In this document: positions 43,600 through 55,248 of the stretch, in pieces | How the letters are laid out: every line of letters starts with the position of its first letter | Position numbering within the stretch: position 1 is the first letter of the stretch | DNA from: Zygnema cylindricum | Taxonomy: Eukaryota > Streptophyta > Zygnematophyceae > Zygnematales > Zygnemataceae | Direction of reading: 5' to 3' | Length of the DNA: 64,000 bases | NCBI GenBank assembly: GCA_037447655.1 | Contig: JBBHKE010002706.1 | Coordinates: 186,001 to 250,000, forward strand | Made by a program: the position numbers and the translations under genes | Notes under the pieces: model-generated | Database searches by the model: none | The model's input: the letters and a program-made list of their open reading frames with translations, nothing else | What the model was told of the DNA's origin: nothing

Positions 43600-44144
43600 C
43601 TACACCGCCAATCGTTATTAGCGTTGTGCACACTAATTCCGTCCCGCTTTTATTTTTATTTTTTCTCCATTAGTGTAGTTCATTCTATTTTTTTCTTTAT
43701 TCTATTTGGGGTTATTTTCAGTACGTTGTCTCTTAAATAGAGTGGTGTACGGTAAGTGTCAGACCGTACATAAATATACCTTTTTGAGTTAAAAAGTACA
43801 ATAAATTAATTTTAGTAACCGCGGACGCATGAGAATGTGCGTTCTAAAAAGGAATTAAAACCAGGTCGTAAAAAATCCCGCTCGCACATATTCGTCCGAC
43901 AGCTGCATTTCGACCGTGTGAATGTACAATTTGTGTACGATTTGACAGGTTTTGTACGAAGACCTATATTAGTGTAAGCATGTTTGCGACCGACCATTTT
44001 TTTTCAAAGATCCAAATTACCATAATCAAACAATTAGAATGTATGATTTTTTCCAAAATTTTCAAATTCTTAAATAGCGTACACCACTGTAATTATTATT
44101 ATACGCTAATCAAACTTCTACGGTAATAACGATTGGCGGTGTAC
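43600..44144. mobile_element. MITE-like element, ~545 bp
   Basis: CTACACCGCCAATCGTTATT at the left and AATAACGATTGGCGGTGTAC at the right. It is the longest simple member, sharing ends but not its interior with the ~200-bp copies. Confidence 0.7.
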
Positions 44145-44153
44145 TTTGTTTTT

Positions 44154-45650
44154 TAGCGCAGATCCGGCAGACCCGGATTTCAAGTGTCCCTATGTGTAAC
44201 AACGACATGGTTACTTAATGGTTTGACGATTGTATACGGTGACAATGCCCGTGACGGCTGTCAACATCTACAATCTGTGACGCCGCACGTTATTTTTTGT
44301 AGTTGCTTGTGACGTCGCATGAGTTTTCGTGACATTGTAGACGTACCGCCTTCCAGCCTGTGCCCTTTCACGGTTGAAGACGATGCACATGCCTCGCGTC
44401 TCTTGTCCCCTCGACGTGAAATGGAATCGGAATCTTGAGACCCCTGGCAAAATAAAATCCGTACCCGGCCCAAACGGACAAAACCTAACGAATTGTGTAC
44501 TTTGCTTCGTCGTAAGTGAACGCAAACGGACAAAACATATCGAAGTATTGTAGAGTACTGTACCTTTCCCCGTCGATTAAATTCGTATGAAATTTTTGTA
44601 AATTTTCGTACACGTGCTAATAAGTGTTCCTATTTGTTTTTCGAAAATACTTTGTTTTAAAATACATCGTCCCTGATTTTTAAAGAAAAGTTTGAAAATG
44701 ACGTATTTTGGCGTGACCGTGGGTCGAAGAACACAAGACGACAACATGTAGCACATCCTAAATTGGATGATGACGCAAAATGTATTTCTCTTTTTTTCTA
44801 TTTTTTGTACGGTTGAAACTTACGCGGTACGGCTCTAAGTTTTACAGGAAAACGACAGAAAAAAACCCTTACTTAGGCTGCGGCCCCATGTAGTTGTAAC
44901 TTAGCGTACTTACTTTGTATTTTAGCGCGGATCCGGCGGACCCGGATTTCAAGTGTCTCTATGTGTTCATTCGAAATTGTTACTTAAGTTTGTGACAATT
45001 GTATGCGTCGACATCGCCCGTGACGGCTGTCACCTTGTACAATTTGTGATGACGCACCATATTTTCTTGAAAATTTTTGAAGCGTCGCAAGACACATCGT
45101 AATTTTTGAAACGATTTGCGGATTTGGTATGTCGCATGTCTTTGCGTGACATCGTTGACGTACAGCCTTGCACCCGTGGCTGTGCAAAATGCCTTTACGT
45201 AAACCTCTCCCGTCCGGCCGCCATTACTTCGCAAATTTTTCACGTTCGCAGACTTCTCAACTTTGCGTGAAATGACACTGCAGCGTCGAGACCCCTGCAA
45301 AAAAAAAACCGTACAGCATGCAAGCCGACAAAAAAAACAAACCCTGTACTTTTTTTCGTCGTCAAAAGCTTCAAAAATCTTTTCACACGTGGGAATACAT
45401 TTTCAGATTGGTGTAGACGGATTTGCTTAGCTTAAAACACATTGCCGATGTGTTTTATGATAAGTTTGAAAATGACGTGACAGTGGGTCGAAAAAACGCA
45501 AGACGACAATTTTTCGTACATCCCAAGTTCAAGAATGACGCAAATTGTACTCTATAAATGTGCAATTTCTTCGTACGGTCGCAACTTAGGCAGTACGGCG
45601 CTAAGTTATAAAAGAAAGCGACAGAAAAAAACCCGAACTTTAGCCACATG
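44154..45650. repeat. tandem duplication, two units of ~750 bp
   Basis: Unit 1 starts AGCGCAGATCCGGCAGACCC (44154), unit 2 AGCGCGGATCCGGCGGACCC (44933). The blocks GGATTTCAAGTGTC, CCCGTGACGGCTGTCA, GAGACCCCTG and ACGACAGAAAAAAACCC recur in order. Divergence suggests an old event. No coding frame is preserved between units. Confidence 0.75.
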
Positions 45651-47612
45651 GGGCCGCAGCCTCACCCTTTAGCCCTTTGGTCTAGCCAAAATTTGTACCA
45701 AAATGTATCGCCTCGATCTTTGTCCAATCTTTTCATGGAAATCGATTCACTCGAACCGATTTTTGCCAATCGTGTCGCAATCGACCGTATTTCGTCGTTT
45801 TTGACGGATATCCATACACTTATGTTTATCAAAATGGCTGGGAGATTCACCGACGTGGGCCAATGATTGGAAGCGTATTACCTGATCCCATTGGGCGACG
45901 GGGACAGGTTTGCTAGATCTTTGTCGCAATTCGGTACCAAGAATTATAGAAGTCGAGACAAAAGTACAGTACGAAATTGTACTTTATATGTATATCTGTA
46001 CGACGTATTCACAGATATCATAAAGCTCATCCGCTTCTTCTTCTTCATCAGCTTACAACTCTAAACCTGCAACCCTAATATCTCGACTCTTTCTTAACTC
46101 CTCCTCTCACTTTCTGAAATTTGCCTTTTTAATATATATTTATATATGTTTTTTATATATTTTTTTACCTTTTAACATCCACTTGTAGATTCCAGTACTT
46201 AGCTTTTAAAAAAGGACACCTCATTTTCAAAATTGTCAGCTCATATTTCAAATTGAACGAAGAAAGAATTTCAATATTCAATTTTAATACTTGAGTTTTG
46301 TGTATTTCTTTCTCGAGCACATAATCTCGACTTCATGTTGCAATTTTTTTACCGAATCTCCATGGATTTTTTTTTAAATCTGTGCAAAAACTAGGTCAGT
46401 AATGTGAATTTCTTCTTGTTTTTATCAATAAATGACCTTACATTAGTTTCCTTTTTGAAATCTCATGTTTTATTGTTTTTCTAGTTTTTTTTTTTTTTTT
46501 CATAGTTTCCTAAAAAGGGATATATCAATATATAAAAGAATGCATATTTTTGTCTTCTCTGAATTCAAGTTTTTTTCTCTAATTTTTGGAATCCAAGTTG
46601 GGAAATTTGGAAATAAGAATGTAAAAAATCCAAGAATTAAAAAACTAAAGATTGATAATTGGAGGTTGGAAAATTGAAAATTAAACAAATTTAACATTTG
46701 ATTTTGGGAAACGACAAAGGCAAAATCATAACAACCCTAGATCTCCAAAATCAAAAAGATAAAAGCCGTGAAAAAAAAAAAAAAACCGTTTTTCTTTTCT
46801 CCTCATTTTTTGTTCTCTTTAAAGCCTTTTTCTTCTTGGTACGCGATTCTCCAAATTTTTTATTGTAACCCTCCAATCAAAAGCATAGTTTTTAATGTTT
46901 CAACGTTCAAAAAGAAACATTTAGCACGTTCACAAATTCCTTATCATACCCTAATTATGGCTGGTTAGCTTGTATTGCTCTTCTATTCATTTATTCTTGT
47001 GTTTGAAACTTAATTTGCATGTAATTCTTAGTGTTTCCATAATTTTTTGGATATTAAAACTAAACCTTTTGGTCATGATATTGCGCTTAAACTCGCAAAA
47101 GTAAATACCGAAAAGACAACCTTTGAGAGGCCAGAAAACCAGCAAAAGGAAAAGAACTTCTTGAAAAGCAGTTTTGGGAACGCTGAGAGGAAACAAGCCT
47201 TGAGATGCACAAGAAATTAATAACATTAGTAGTATTATTTCTATTGATTTTTATGAAAATCAATAATGCAAATAGTAATAATGAATTAGTAAAAGAAGTG
47301 AATAAAAAATAAATGCTAAGAATAACAGCTTTCCTGCCAAGAATATTAAAAGAGCCTCTTTCTCTCCCTCCCTCCCTCCCTCCCTCCCTCCCTCCCTCCC
47401 CCCCTCTAATGTATGTGCATTTACCCATAAACAACTAAGTAAAAGAGTGACGCTTCATAGTGTCGAGTGGTGTGCCCTGTATTGCAGGATCTTGTGCCAC
47501 GTGGCCCAATCACAATCATTTGTCGCTGCTTTATTTTCTGCTTCTTTTCAAAACCGACATCTCGATCTCTACTATCACAAAGTCGACGGTGGAGATTTAA
47601 AATCGCGCCTCC
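45651..47612. other. intergenic, MENG upstream region
   Basis: AT-rich with long T runs (46480-46500) and a CCTC repeat (47366-47405). A GTGCCACGTGGCCCAATCAC stretch (near 47492) combines a G-box-like CCACGTGG and a CCAAT motif about 100 bp before the MENG ATG and may be part of its promoter. Confidence 0.4.
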
Positions 47613-47757
47613 ATGGCTTCTCTCTCCTCCTCCTTTGTCACATGTCTTCCTCTCTCGTCTTTTCCGTCCCCCACTCTCTCGCGAGCAACTTTCTCAAAGC
47701 CATGGAGTCGGGAATCGAGGAGAGCTTGTCGTCTCGTTTTACATGCGAACACAATTG
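47613..47757 (+). CDS. MENG: MENG exon 1 (transit peptide)
   Basis: Starts in a good context (CTCCATGGC). It ends ACAATTG before GTATTG, phase 1, fitting the GA-ACG start of exon 2. Confidence 0.8.
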
Positions 47758-48395
47758 GTATTGTACTTTTGGTTCTTCTTGGGAAACTGGGTGGATCTTT
47801 TATGTTATTATAGTTCGACAAGATTATATCTTTCATCGTTTCTAGAGCTAATACTACGGATTTGGTAGCTTTTCCCGCCGAGAATCATAAAATGGTATTG
47901 ATAAGATGGATTAGAAGAATATTTAGGTGTGCACCATAATATCAAGGCACTAGTTAGTTTTACTGACTTATATTTGTATAAATTGTGCTTTCTTACATTG
48001 TATCACTAAGAATATGGTTAACTTTGAGTTTCACACATGAAATAGTATTGAGTCTTCTCTACAATATGGGAGAAAAACACGTAAAAAAAAATTTGTTTGT
48101 GGTTTATAATGTTTATGAACATTGGTTATTAATAGTTTTTGAAGCAAATATGGTCAATTTTTGTTATGTTTTTTTTAAATCGCAGGCTTAGAAAGTGGGA
48201 AAGGGAAAAGGATAGACGCAATTAGGTACCGATGAGATTTCATAAAAGGGTTAAATATGGGTGTGGTTTTTTTTGTAAACTATGTATTTTTTAGGGATTA
48301 CGGTAGTTTCTTAACCCGAGATATCGTCCCAATTCATTAAGGATTTGATTGTTGATTTTTCTATCCCCCCCCCCCCCCCCCTCTCTTTCTCTTTT

Positions 48396-48455
<60 letters not shown>

Positions 48456-51400
48456 TCTCTCTCTCTGTTAGGTAAATATGTTCAAAAAGACATTATTCCT
48501 AAAACTCTATGGAGAACTTTGTTTTGTGATACGAAATGTTTATTGATAATTACGTACTAACATCAATTTTTTTATTTATAGCATGATTTAGTGAAATAAT
48601 GTAAACCGTCCAATGGAAAATAAATTTCTTGTTACTCTTACATCATTGTCGTTGAAAAATAATGGGACAAGAAATAGTATGTAATATTTTGATTTTTTTG
48701 TAATATTTGAGTCGCACTTTCCTCGGTTTGTAGAGTTTTTGAGTTTTTGTACATTTGACTTACATTTTCCAATTTGTCTTTTATAGAAGTTTTAACCCTT
48801 CCATCTTTCTTCTCTCCCTCCATGCTTCTTTCCTCCCTCCCTCCCTCCCTCCCTCTCGCCTTTGTCTATTTGCTAACATATTTTGTTTCTTCCTTTCCTC
48901 CTCTACCGCAGGAGCAGCAATGGAACAGTCCTCCCTCCCTCCCCCTCCCGCCTTTGTCTATCTGCTAATGTATTTGTCTTTTCCTTTCCTTATTTACCGC
49001 AGGAACCAAAACAGATCAGTCCGCCCCCCTTCTCTCCCTCCTCCTTCCCTCCCACCCTCCTTTGTCTATCTGCTAAACAATCTCTTTCTTCCTTTCCCTC
49101 TCTACCGCAGGAACGGAAACGGAACAGTCCGCATGGAACGATGTGGTGGACAGTAATTTGAGTTCGTGGGAGGAAATGGGTCCCTCAGATGTCAATTTAG
49201 AGGAAAATATGGATAATAATGACTCATCGGAAGTACCGAAAGAACGACAAAAGTTATTTAATAATATCGCTCCTATTTACGATCAAGTGAGTCTTATTGT
49301 TTTTTCTTTCTTTCTATACGTTTTGTTTTGTTTTGTTTTCTATTTTTTTTTTTGAAGGAGAAGTTGTTTTGACAATTCTCCCTTTTTCTTTTTCATTTTT
49401 TGCTTTTTTTTCCCGAAAAATTTCAACTCTTGAAGACATTTTTTGACGCGTGTAGTTATCTAACTCAGATTGTAAGAATTTTCCTTTTTGGTTCTGTAAT
49501 ATGATTTTTTTTTTCTGCCTCTCTTTTTTCAACAATTGTTGTAAAATAGTGTGGAAAAATGACCGGAAAACCCTATAAATGGACAAAATTGTAGTCGTTT
49601 TTGTGACTGAAAGTGAATGTACTTCTTGTATCTTTTTTGCCTCTTGTTTTCAAGCACCTTTTCTCCTTTTTTGTGCTTTTTGTATCATCTATAGCAAACA
49701 GTAAAAAAACAAAAGTTTACACAAAATAAACCTAAATCCTAGGAAAACTAAGTGAGAAGTTTTTTTTTTCTGGCTTTTCTTTCGGGCAGCTTAATAATTG
49801 GCTAAGTTTGGGGCAACACCATATTTGGAAGAGGATGCGGTCAACTGGAGCAGGTGGGTAAACTGGGGGAAGGAGAGAGGGAGGAGGGAGAGGAAGAGGG
49901 GGGAGGGAGAGGAAGAGGGAGGAGGGAGAGGAAGCAGGGGAGATGGAGGCAGGGAGAGGGAGGCAGGAGGGGAAGTAGAGGGGGGAGGAAGAAGGAGCAC
50001 GGGAAAAGGAGAGGGAGGGAGGGGGAGGCGCAAGGAGAGGGAAGGGAGGAGGGAGGGAGAGGGAAGAAGAGAGAGGGAGGGAGGGAGAGGGTGCGGGTTT
50101 ATTACATTCCAAAGGAGAGGGAGAGGGAGAGGGAGTGCATACGATGTCGAGAATGTGCTTTTGTTGGTCTTTTTGGCTTTCACCCATCCCCATAATTTTT
50201 TGGCATCTTTTTTTTGGGGGGGGGGGAAGGGAGGGAGGGATTCAGAGCGAAGAAGGGCGACAGGGTGGCGGATATCTGCTGTGGGAGTGGCGACATCGCG
50301 TTCCTATTGGCCGACAGAGTGGGGAACTCGGGATCTGTGAGTCCTCGACTCCTCTTTTACTACTTTGTTTGTTTGTTTGTTTAGATGTACCTTTAAAAGT
50401 TTTTTTGACTGTTTTTTTGTTTTGTTTATTAAGTTTCTACATCCCTTTTTTTTGTTTCTTTGTTTGTCGGTCCGTTTATTTTGTTAAATGTTTTTGTGTG
50501 GTTTATTTATTTTACTCGTTTTTACTCATTTTTGTGGTTAGTTCGTTATTTATTTATTTCTAAAATCGTGTGTATGTATTTGTTATCTTTTTTTTGTATT
50601 ATTTTTTATATCTTTATTGAATCTCCAGTTCTTATATTCTGTCTTCTTCATAAATCCTATTTCTTTTTCACGTTAGTTTTTGTTGACGATGAATATTTTG
50701 AAAAGGTAATTTTTTTGAATTGGTGGTTAAAGAAAAGGTAAGAATCTTTTTTTTTGGAAATGTATGAATTGAGGAGGAGACCTAGAAAAGTGAAATTTAT
50801 GCCTTTGGAATTATACAAAAATGAAAGTTCAACTATATGTGTACGGAATTATGCATACGAAATTATAGATACAAAATTCTGCATACAAAATTGTGCATTC
50901 AAAATTATGCATACGAAATTATGCATATGAAATATATATGAATTATGCATACAAAATATATATTCGGATTATTAGCACGGAATTATGTGTACAGAATTGC
51001 TCATTGTATTCTAGTTAATCATACAAAAACTTTGACCTAACTTTTTTTGCACAAAACCTCGATCAATCATACTTTATTCAACCTGTGTAAACTTTGCACT
51101 AAACCAGATGAAAAGTACGCGATTAAATCGAATTGAAAAAATATGGTCTGGATTGTATAAAAAATGCACACTAATCAAAGTGAAAAAAAACACACTAAAT
51201 GATTTTGTATGGTCGTATCTTTTTTTTTTTCTTTCTTTTTTAACGGGGATTCTGACCTTTTTTTTGGGGGACAGGTGGTAGGGATTGACTTTTCTCGAGA
51301 ACAGCTGGCAGTGGCTGCTAAAAGACAAAAAGATAATTTTGGAACTTATGGAACTGATATGAGGTGAGATTTTTACTTTCTTTTATTTTCTTTTTGTGCG

Positions 51401-52266
51401 TTTTTAGTGTCTTTTCAGTGTGGGGTGCTAAAAGTATATTTTTGCGCCTTTTTAGGGGTTTTTTAGAGACGTTTATAATGCTTTTTTAGTGCGCTTTAGT
51501 TTTGGCATGTGTCAGTGCCCTTTTTTTGCGTTTGCGTTTGCGTTTTCATTATAGTGCATTTTTAGTGCGTTTTAGTGCGTTTTTTAGTGCAATATTGCGT
51601 CATTTGGGCCGAGAACTACATTTTGCAGAAGGTAAATTTTTTGCCGCGAGGGATATTTTTGCCGAGTGTCAAAACCTTTTTTTCTCCGTGGTATATTTTG
51701 AAAAAAACCTAGAAAAAACTTTGAAAGATAAAAAGGATGTCACAATTTACAAAAAAATATAAAAAGAAAAACATAAAAAAAAAACATACAAAACGAACAA
51801 AAAATAACTTACGATAAAAAAAACATTGAAACACACACACACAAAACAAAATTACACAAAAAGAAACATACTACCAAAAAAATATACGACCAGAAAAACA
51901 AACAAAAAAAAGTACATGAAAAAAAAAGAAAAAAAAAAGAATCTCACTATTTCTCCAGGTGGTTGGAGGGAGACGCCCTCTCTCTCCCTTTCGGAGATTC
52001 CCATTTTGATGCCGTGACAATGGGCTACGGCCTCAGAAATGTCGTCGATATACCTCTCTCTCTCCGAGAAATTAGAAGAGTTTTGAAGCCCGGTGAGAAG
52101 GAGATGATTTTTTTTGGTTTTGGGTTTTCGGGGTGTTGGTTTTTGGTTTTTTCGGTTTTGGTATCTGTTTTGGTTTTTCATGTTTTTGTTCTTCACTCTC
52201 TATCTCTCTCTCACCCCTTTTCCCTCCCCCCCACTCCCTCTCTCCCCCTCTCTCTCTCTCTCCCTC

Positions 52267-52303
<37 letters not shown>

Positions 52304-55248
52304 GAGTTTGCGAATATGAAAAATGTAAAGAAAAATAATTTTTAATTGCAAAACTCGAGCTCTCCGGAAAATTTGGAGAGTTTAAAAGACAAGTGAGATT
52401 ATTTTTTTGATTTTTTTTATATTATTTTATATTATTTTCTTTTTTTACTTCAGATGTTTTACATAGGAAATACAAATGGAGAGTATGGAGAGAGAGAGAC
52501 AGGGAGAGAGAGAGAGACAGGGAGAGAGAGAGAGAGAGATTAAGCAGAGGTGAAAAGACAGCGAGGGAGAGGGAGAGAGCTTACATGCACCAGGGAGAGG
52601 GAGAGGCGGAGAGTTTGAAAGCATCAGGGAGAGGCCGAGGGAGGGGCAGGGGCCAGGAGAGATAGAGAGGAAGAGAGTTCTGACAGCTGTTCCTTGGCAG
52701 GCAGTAGTGCCGCGATTCTTGACTTCAACAACTCCTCCTCCCCCCTTGTCTCCAATTTTCAGGTCTTCCTCCCTTCTATTAATATTCGTATTTTTGTTTT
52801 TTTTTGTTTTTCCGTAATGAATGTTTTCGGTTTTACTTCTGTACTCTCTTCTTGTACGAATTTTGAGTGGAATAAACGACCCATTTTCAAATAAATGAAG
52901 AAAATGGATTTGGGATCCCTCCCTCCCTCCCTCCTTCCCTTCCTTTTATTATTTTGGGCAGTAGTTTCCGGTTCATAATTTTCTAACGTTTTGAAAATGA
53001 GAGATTTTTGAGATTATTATTACTACGGATATTATTATTTAATGACTATATAATTAATATTGATGATTTTTTGGTTAGGATTCATTATTTAGGATTTTTT
53101 GATTTGGTGAGATTATTTGGTTCATAATTTTCTAAATTTCTGAAAATGAGTTTAAGATATTAACTCGTGTTTTATGTATTTGAATACAAAACATAAAATA
53201 AAAGATATAAAATTAAGCAAGGAATATAATTTAAAAGGCTTATAATCAAAGAGGCGTTAAAGAAAAAAGGTTTATAAATAAAAAAGGTTTATAGATAAAA
53301 AAAGGCTTATAAAATACAAAAGTTTTTTAAGAAAAAGGTTCTGTCAATATCAAAGGTTTATGAATAAAAAGGGTTTTAATAAAAAATGCTTAGAATTAGA
53401 AAGGTTTATAATTAAAAATGATTTTTAATTAAAGAACCCTAAAATATTTTCCTCGATTTGCACATCATCAAAATTAGGATTTACTGGTACCCAAATTTCA
53501 TTAACCAATTTTTCTTTATTAACATTATTTTCAAAAATGTTGTTTGAGTGTAATTTCGACCTCCACTCTCTACCATCATTAGTGTGGAACTCACCGACTT
53601 ATGTTTTTATAAATTTCTAAGTTATGTTTCGAATATCATGGTCTAATTTATATTTGTTAAAATGTTGTCTTTTTATATTTTGACCTCTTCAATGTAGATT
53701 GTGTTATTTATCAAATTCTTGCTTTTGTTTTGGTAAACCTTAGCACCATTTATAATGTGGGTCACACAATTATTTCACTCACATTGGATTTGATCTTTCT
53801 CTCTCTCTCTCTCTCCACCCATTCTCTCTCCCCCCCACACTCTCTCTCTTTTTTCCCCACACTAATAGTGGTAAATCATGTAATGCACACCTTTTTGTCG
53901 TTAACGAGAATTAAAACGTCACTAATATTAACTACACTCTATTACGGTTTTATAATGTGGTTCAAATTTGGGCCACATATTTGTTAAGTCTTATCAACAC
54001 TATTTTATGTTGGTTCAAATCTAACTCCCGATCGAATTAGATCTATTTATCAAATTCAATTGTGGTAGATGGTGCAGTAAATGTCCTATGTTCGTGTGAC
54101 GTGACCTACTTTTTTTTGTGTTTGGGCATTTGTACATAAGCTTTGACTCGTGGAATGCTTTCTTTCGGCTTTTTTGGTTTTATTGGGGTTTTTAGGGTTT
54201 CATGTTAGACAATGTTGTGGTACCTATCGCCACACAATTTGGAGTGAGTGAAGAATACAAATACCTTCGACCTTCTATCGAACGATTTCCCACGGGTGAG
54301 AATTGAATCGATATATTGGTGGAAAAATGTTGCAAAATTTATAAGTGCTCTCCCTCTCTCCCCTGCCCTCTCTGCCTCTCCTTGTCTCCCCCTTCTCTCC
54401 CTCTCTCCCTCTCTGCCTCTCCTTCTCTCCCCCTCTCTCTCCCTCTCTCCCTCTCTCCCTCTCTCCCACTCTCCCTCTCTCCCTCTCTCCCTCTTTCCCT
54501 CTCCCTCTTTCCCTTTCCCTCTCTCCCTCTTCCTCTCTCCCTCTCTCCCTCTCTCCCTCTCTCCCTCTCTCGCTCTCTTGCTCTCTCCCTCTCTCCCTCT
54601 CTCCCTCTCCCCCTCTCCCCCTCTCCCCTTCTCTACCTCTCCCTCTTTTCCCCTCTCCCTCCCTCCCTGACATTTCTTTGGAGACTGACTTCCGCTTCGA
54701 TTATCTACCTCAGCAAATCTAAATTTTTAATGGACTTCTGTAGAAGTTTTTAACGGTAACGGAAAATAAAACCCCGTAAAGCCGGAATGTTTTGTCGTTT
54801 TGGGCCTTAAATGTTATGACATACAACCGTATTGAATCAGATAGAGGATTGAAAACTAGATATTTTATACCACTTTATATCTGTTTTATTCATTTTACGT
54901 TGTTATTATGTGATTATTTGTATTCGCTTATGTTGTTATCATGCCTTTACTTGTATTCATTTTAGTTTGTTCTAATGTGGTTATTCAAACTCGTTTTATT
55001 TTTTTATTATGTTGTTATTCATACTCAACTTAAGTTGTTCTAATCTAAATACCCATATTTGTTTTATTTTGTTATTATGTCTTTATTTGTATTTATTTTA
55101 TGCTGTTCTTATGTAACTATTCCTATTGGTTTCTATGTTGTTTCCAGGAAGGAGGCAAGTGGAGCTGGCTCGAGAGGCCGGGTTTTCTCGAGCGATACAT
55201 TATGAGATTGCCGGAGGACTCATGGGAGTCCTCGTCCTCAACAAATAG
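47613..55248 (+). CDS. MENG: chloroplast 2-phytyl-1,4-naphthoquinone methyltransferase, nine exons
   Basis: UbiE/MenG-family SAM methyltransferase, last methylation of phylloquinone (vitamin K1) synthesis in plastids. Exons: 47613-47757, 49111-49286, 49790-49853, 50248-50336, 51275-51363, 51959-52092, 52701-52762, 54196-54295, 55148-55248, all GT-AG, giving 319 residues. The first ~45 residues ([11 protein letters not shown]..., Ser/Arg-rich) form a chloroplast transit peptide. Family motifs: [27 protein letters not shown] (signature 1), SAM loop [76 protein letters not shown]. Oddities: a frame anomaly at the exon 3/4 junction and a triplicated acceptor before exon 2. Introns carry pyrimidine/purine microsatellites. 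Ubiquinone UbiE is the alternative, but the transit peptide and plant-like C-terminus favour MENG. Confidence 0.9.
48855..49135 (+). repeat. triplicated 3' splice-site region of MENG intron 1
   Basis: Three tandem units, each TTTGTCTAT-TGCTAA, a pyrimidine tract, TACCGCAG and the exon start GA(A/G)C..., ending near CAGTCC. Acceptor AGs fall at about 48910, 48999 and 49110. Only the last leads into the MENG frame. Confidence 0.85.
49111..49286 (+). CDS. MENG: MENG exon 2
   Basis: Phase 1 to 0. Acidic linker then [20 protein letters not shown], before donor GTGAGT. Confidence 0.85.
49790..49853 (+). CDS. MENG: MENG exon 3 (frame anomaly)
   Basis: [16 protein letters not shown] then out of the expected frame. 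V-N-W-S is encoded one base off, so one base seems missing near 49838. Confidence 0.75.
49860..50135. repeat. purine-rich GGGAGA tract in MENG intron 3
   Basis: Almost pure G/A stretch. The open frame across it is not a gene. Confidence 0.9.
50246..50336 (+). CDS. MENG: MENG exon 4 (SAM-binding motif I)
   Basis: [20 protein letters not shown], ends GNSGS before GTGAGT. Two overlapping acceptors (CAGAG): starts 50246 or 50248. Confidence 0.85.
50830..51000. repeat. 14-bp degenerate minisatellite in MENG intron 4
   Basis: Repeats of GCATACGAAATTAT and variants, about ten units. Confidence 0.8.
51275..51363 (+). CDS. MENG: MENG exon 5
   Basis: [18 protein letters not shown] (post-I motif), acceptor GGGACAG, donor GTGAGA, phase 0 to 2. 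Confidence 0.88.
51959..52092 (+). CDS. MENG: MENG exon 6
   Basis: [40 protein letters not shown], phase 2 to 1. Confidence 0.9.
52200..52545. repeat. CT tract and GA tract in MENG intron 6
   Basis: CT-rich at 52200-52305 and GA-rich at 52487-52540 are complementary in type and could fold back on each other in the intron. Confidence 0.7.
52701..52762 (+). CDS. MENG: MENG exon 7
   Basis: [20 protein letters not shown], phase 1 to 0. Confidence 0.85.
54196..54295 (+). CDS. MENG: MENG exon 8
   Basis: [20 protein letters not shown] then [14 protein letters not shown], phase 0 to 1. Confidence 0.88.
54345..54672. repeat. CCCTCTCT tract in MENG intron 8
   Basis: About 330 bp of pyrimidine octamers starting 50 bp after exon 8. 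Confidence 0.92.
55148..55248 (+). CDS. MENG: MENG exon 9 (C-terminus)
   Basis: [32 protein letters not shown], stop TAG at 55246-55248. Confidence 0.9.

Noticed and set aside
44261-45300. Paired minus-strand open frames in the duplicated region
   Set aside because: The two units do not preserve a common protein and stops fall at different places.
49798-50340. Arg/Gly/Glu-rich frame over MENG exon 3 and intron 3
   Set aside because: It crosses a simple purine tract and destroys the MENG motif I frame.
54248-54753. Overlapping Ser/Pro/Leu frames downstream of MENG exon 8
   Set aside because: Simple-repeat frames within intron 8.
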